64,000 bases of DNA from Botryosphaeria dothidea (Eukaryota > Ascomycota > Dothideomycetes > Botryosphaeriales > Botryosphaeriaceae), in assembly GCA_011503125.2 (NCBI GenBank), contig WWBZ02000017.1, positions 62,001 to 126,000 on the forward strand. The letters are read 5' to 3'. Within the stretch, counting starts at the first letter, position 1. Each line of letters starts with the position of its first letter. Positions 63,034 to 64,000 of this stretch are shown here, piece by piece. The notes under the pieces were generated by a model. It did not search any database, was not told the DNA's origin, and saw nothing but the letters and a program-made list of their open reading frames with translations. Position numbers and translations under genes: made by a program.

Positions 63034-64000
63034 CTACAAACTCTGTTTTGGAAGTTCTTGTAGGCCCAACTGGTTCACGAAGCGTCGAAACTTCGTAAGT
63101 GGTAGAGGCTTCGTAAGTCCGTCAGCAATCATATCGTTGGTCGATACGTATAATAGCTGGATATTGCCGTGTGTAACCTCCTCGCGTATATAGTGCCAAT
63201 ACACTTCAATGTGCTTAGTCCTTGTGTTGTTGAATCTCTCTGGCCTTGTAAGTGCAATTGCTGGCTTATTGTCGCCCTCTAGTCGTAGTGGGTGAAGGTC
63301 AGTATAGTCGTATTGCAGCTCCTGAAGGAGTCGCTTAAGCCATATTGCTTCTTTTGCCGCATGCGTCATTGCGACGTACTCGGCCTCAGTGGACGATGTT
63401 GCAACGAGGCCCTGACGGCTGCTCTTGTATGAGATAAGTCCGCCTGCTGCTTTGAATGCGTAGCCAAAAGTGCTGCTCCTATTATCTGCGTTGTCGGCAA
63501 ATGCTGCATCAGCTGCGCCGTGGAGTTGTAATCCAGGCGGGCCGTATACGCCTTTATGGTGTAGCTGTAGACCTAACACGCCTTCCTCTACCCCCCCAAG
63601 GCATATAGCAAGGTCAGGGTATGTGTTAAGGTAGGCAAGTACGCGTTTAGCGTGGGAGAGGTGCTCCTCGCTAGGGTTATGCGTAAACTGACAAAGCTTG
63701 TGAGTGGCGTATGCAATGTCGGCGCGTGTCATGTTGGCTGCGTAGCCAATAGAGCCTATAAGGCTTTGATATTCGCTAGTGATATTCGGGCTAGCTGTGC
63801 TCTTGAACGGCTGAAGATTGGCACCGTCCGGTACCATGGGCGTGTTTGTGTGCTTGCTGTTGCTCATGCCGTATTTGTGTACAATTTCTTCGATGTACGT
63901 GTCCTGTGATATCCAGATACGTCGAGTGCGGCGACAGCGTATAATACGCATGCCTAAGTAATGACGTACTGGGCCAAGGTTGCGTAGCTCATAGCGTTCA
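63034..64000 (-). CDS. Copia-4 Pol C-terminus: RT end and RNase H (partial)
   Basis: Open from the right edge of the window to a stop at 63034. It begins with the end of RT (RYELRNLGPVRHYLGMRII and SQDTYIEEIVHKYGM), continues through the connection (PYR-like TRADIAYATHKL, HAKRVLAYL), and covers the Copia RNase H (ADAAFADNADNRSSTFGYAF, ATSSTEAEYVAMTHAAKEAIW, LEGDNKPAIALT, KHIEVYWHYIREEV, ADGLTKPL). No stop, frameshift or RIP, so this copy may be functional. The rest, including the primer site and 5' LTR, is outside the window. Confidence 0.92.
   Translation of the reverse strand, partial: ERYELRNLGPVRHYLGMRIIRCRRTRRIWISQDTYIEEIVHKYGMSNSKHTNTPMVPDGANLQPFKSTASPNITSEYQSLIGSIGYAANMTRADIAYATHKLCQFTHNPSEEHLSHAKRVLAYLNTYPDLAICLGGVEEGVLGLQLHHKGVYGPPGLQLHGAADAAFADNADNRSSTFGYAFKAAGGLISYKSSRQGLVATSSTEAEYVAMTHAAKEAIWLKRLLQELQYDYTDLHPLRLEGDNKPAIALTRPERFNNTRTKHIEVYWHYIREEVTHGNIQLLYVSTNDMIADGLTKPLPLTKFRRFVNQLGLQELPKQSL

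Overview
The window is a nest of transposable elements with no recognisable host gene. It looks like heterochromatin of a filamentous ascomycete (Pezizomycotina). Evidence: Tad1-type LINEs, chromodomain Gypsy elements (chromoviruses), Copia elements, a tRNA-derived SINE, and very strong repeat-induced point mutation (RIP). In long stretches the dinucleotides CA and TG are almost absent, while TA is abundant and CG is kept. Nearly every old reading frame carries TAG/TAA where a related copy has TGG, CAG or CAA. The species cannot be named from the sequence.

Layout: 1-1725, a RIPed LINE-C-family copy (minus). 2032-13731, Gypsy-1 (plus), holding Gypsy-4 (3089-8842, minus). 13737-14210, the first piece of a second LINE-C copy. 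14211-19363, LINE-A (minus). 19364-52683, Copia-3 (plus), broken by Gypsy-2 (20579-41405), LINE-D (41527-42572), Copia-2 (43766-49197) and SINE-2 (51608-52220). Gypsy-2 is itself broken by Gypsy-3 (24979-32992), SINE-1 (33231-33837), Copia-1 (34094-39498) and LINE-E (39583-40393). 52684-54540, the middle of LINE-C gag (minus) with SINE-3. 54541-59684, LINE-B (plus). 59685-59860, the other part of Copia-3's 5' LTR. 59861-60898, the LINE-C endonuclease. 60950-61569, SINE-4. 61640-62784, the end of Gypsy-5 pol (minus). 62785-64000, the 3' end of an apparently intact Copia-4 (minus). Exact target-site duplications fix almost every insertion boundary.

Gypsy-3 is the only complete, RIP-free element. 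It has two 478-bp LTRs that look identical, an open gag and an open pol, and a canonical A AAA AAC slippery heptamer directly before the gag stop, followed by a possible pseudoknot. Between pol and the 3' LTR, on the opposite strand, it carries an additional two-exon gene. The predicted 275-residue product has a Zn(II)2Cys6-like cysteine cluster followed by a coiled coil. This is the best candidate for an undescribed system: a retrotransposon carrying its own antisense regulator-like gene, with a palindrome and seven GCTCA/TGAGC motifs in its LTR.

Other main points: the LINE-A/B family and the SINEs share a 3' tail and a TAT target preference, so the LINE probably mobilised the SINE. Three Gypsy families show the same self-priming geometry (primer-binding site 2 nt inside the LTR, complementary to the predicted RNA 5' end). 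The target-site duplications of LINE-A and LINE-B are exchanged, which implies that the segment between them inverted by recombination between the two LINEs.
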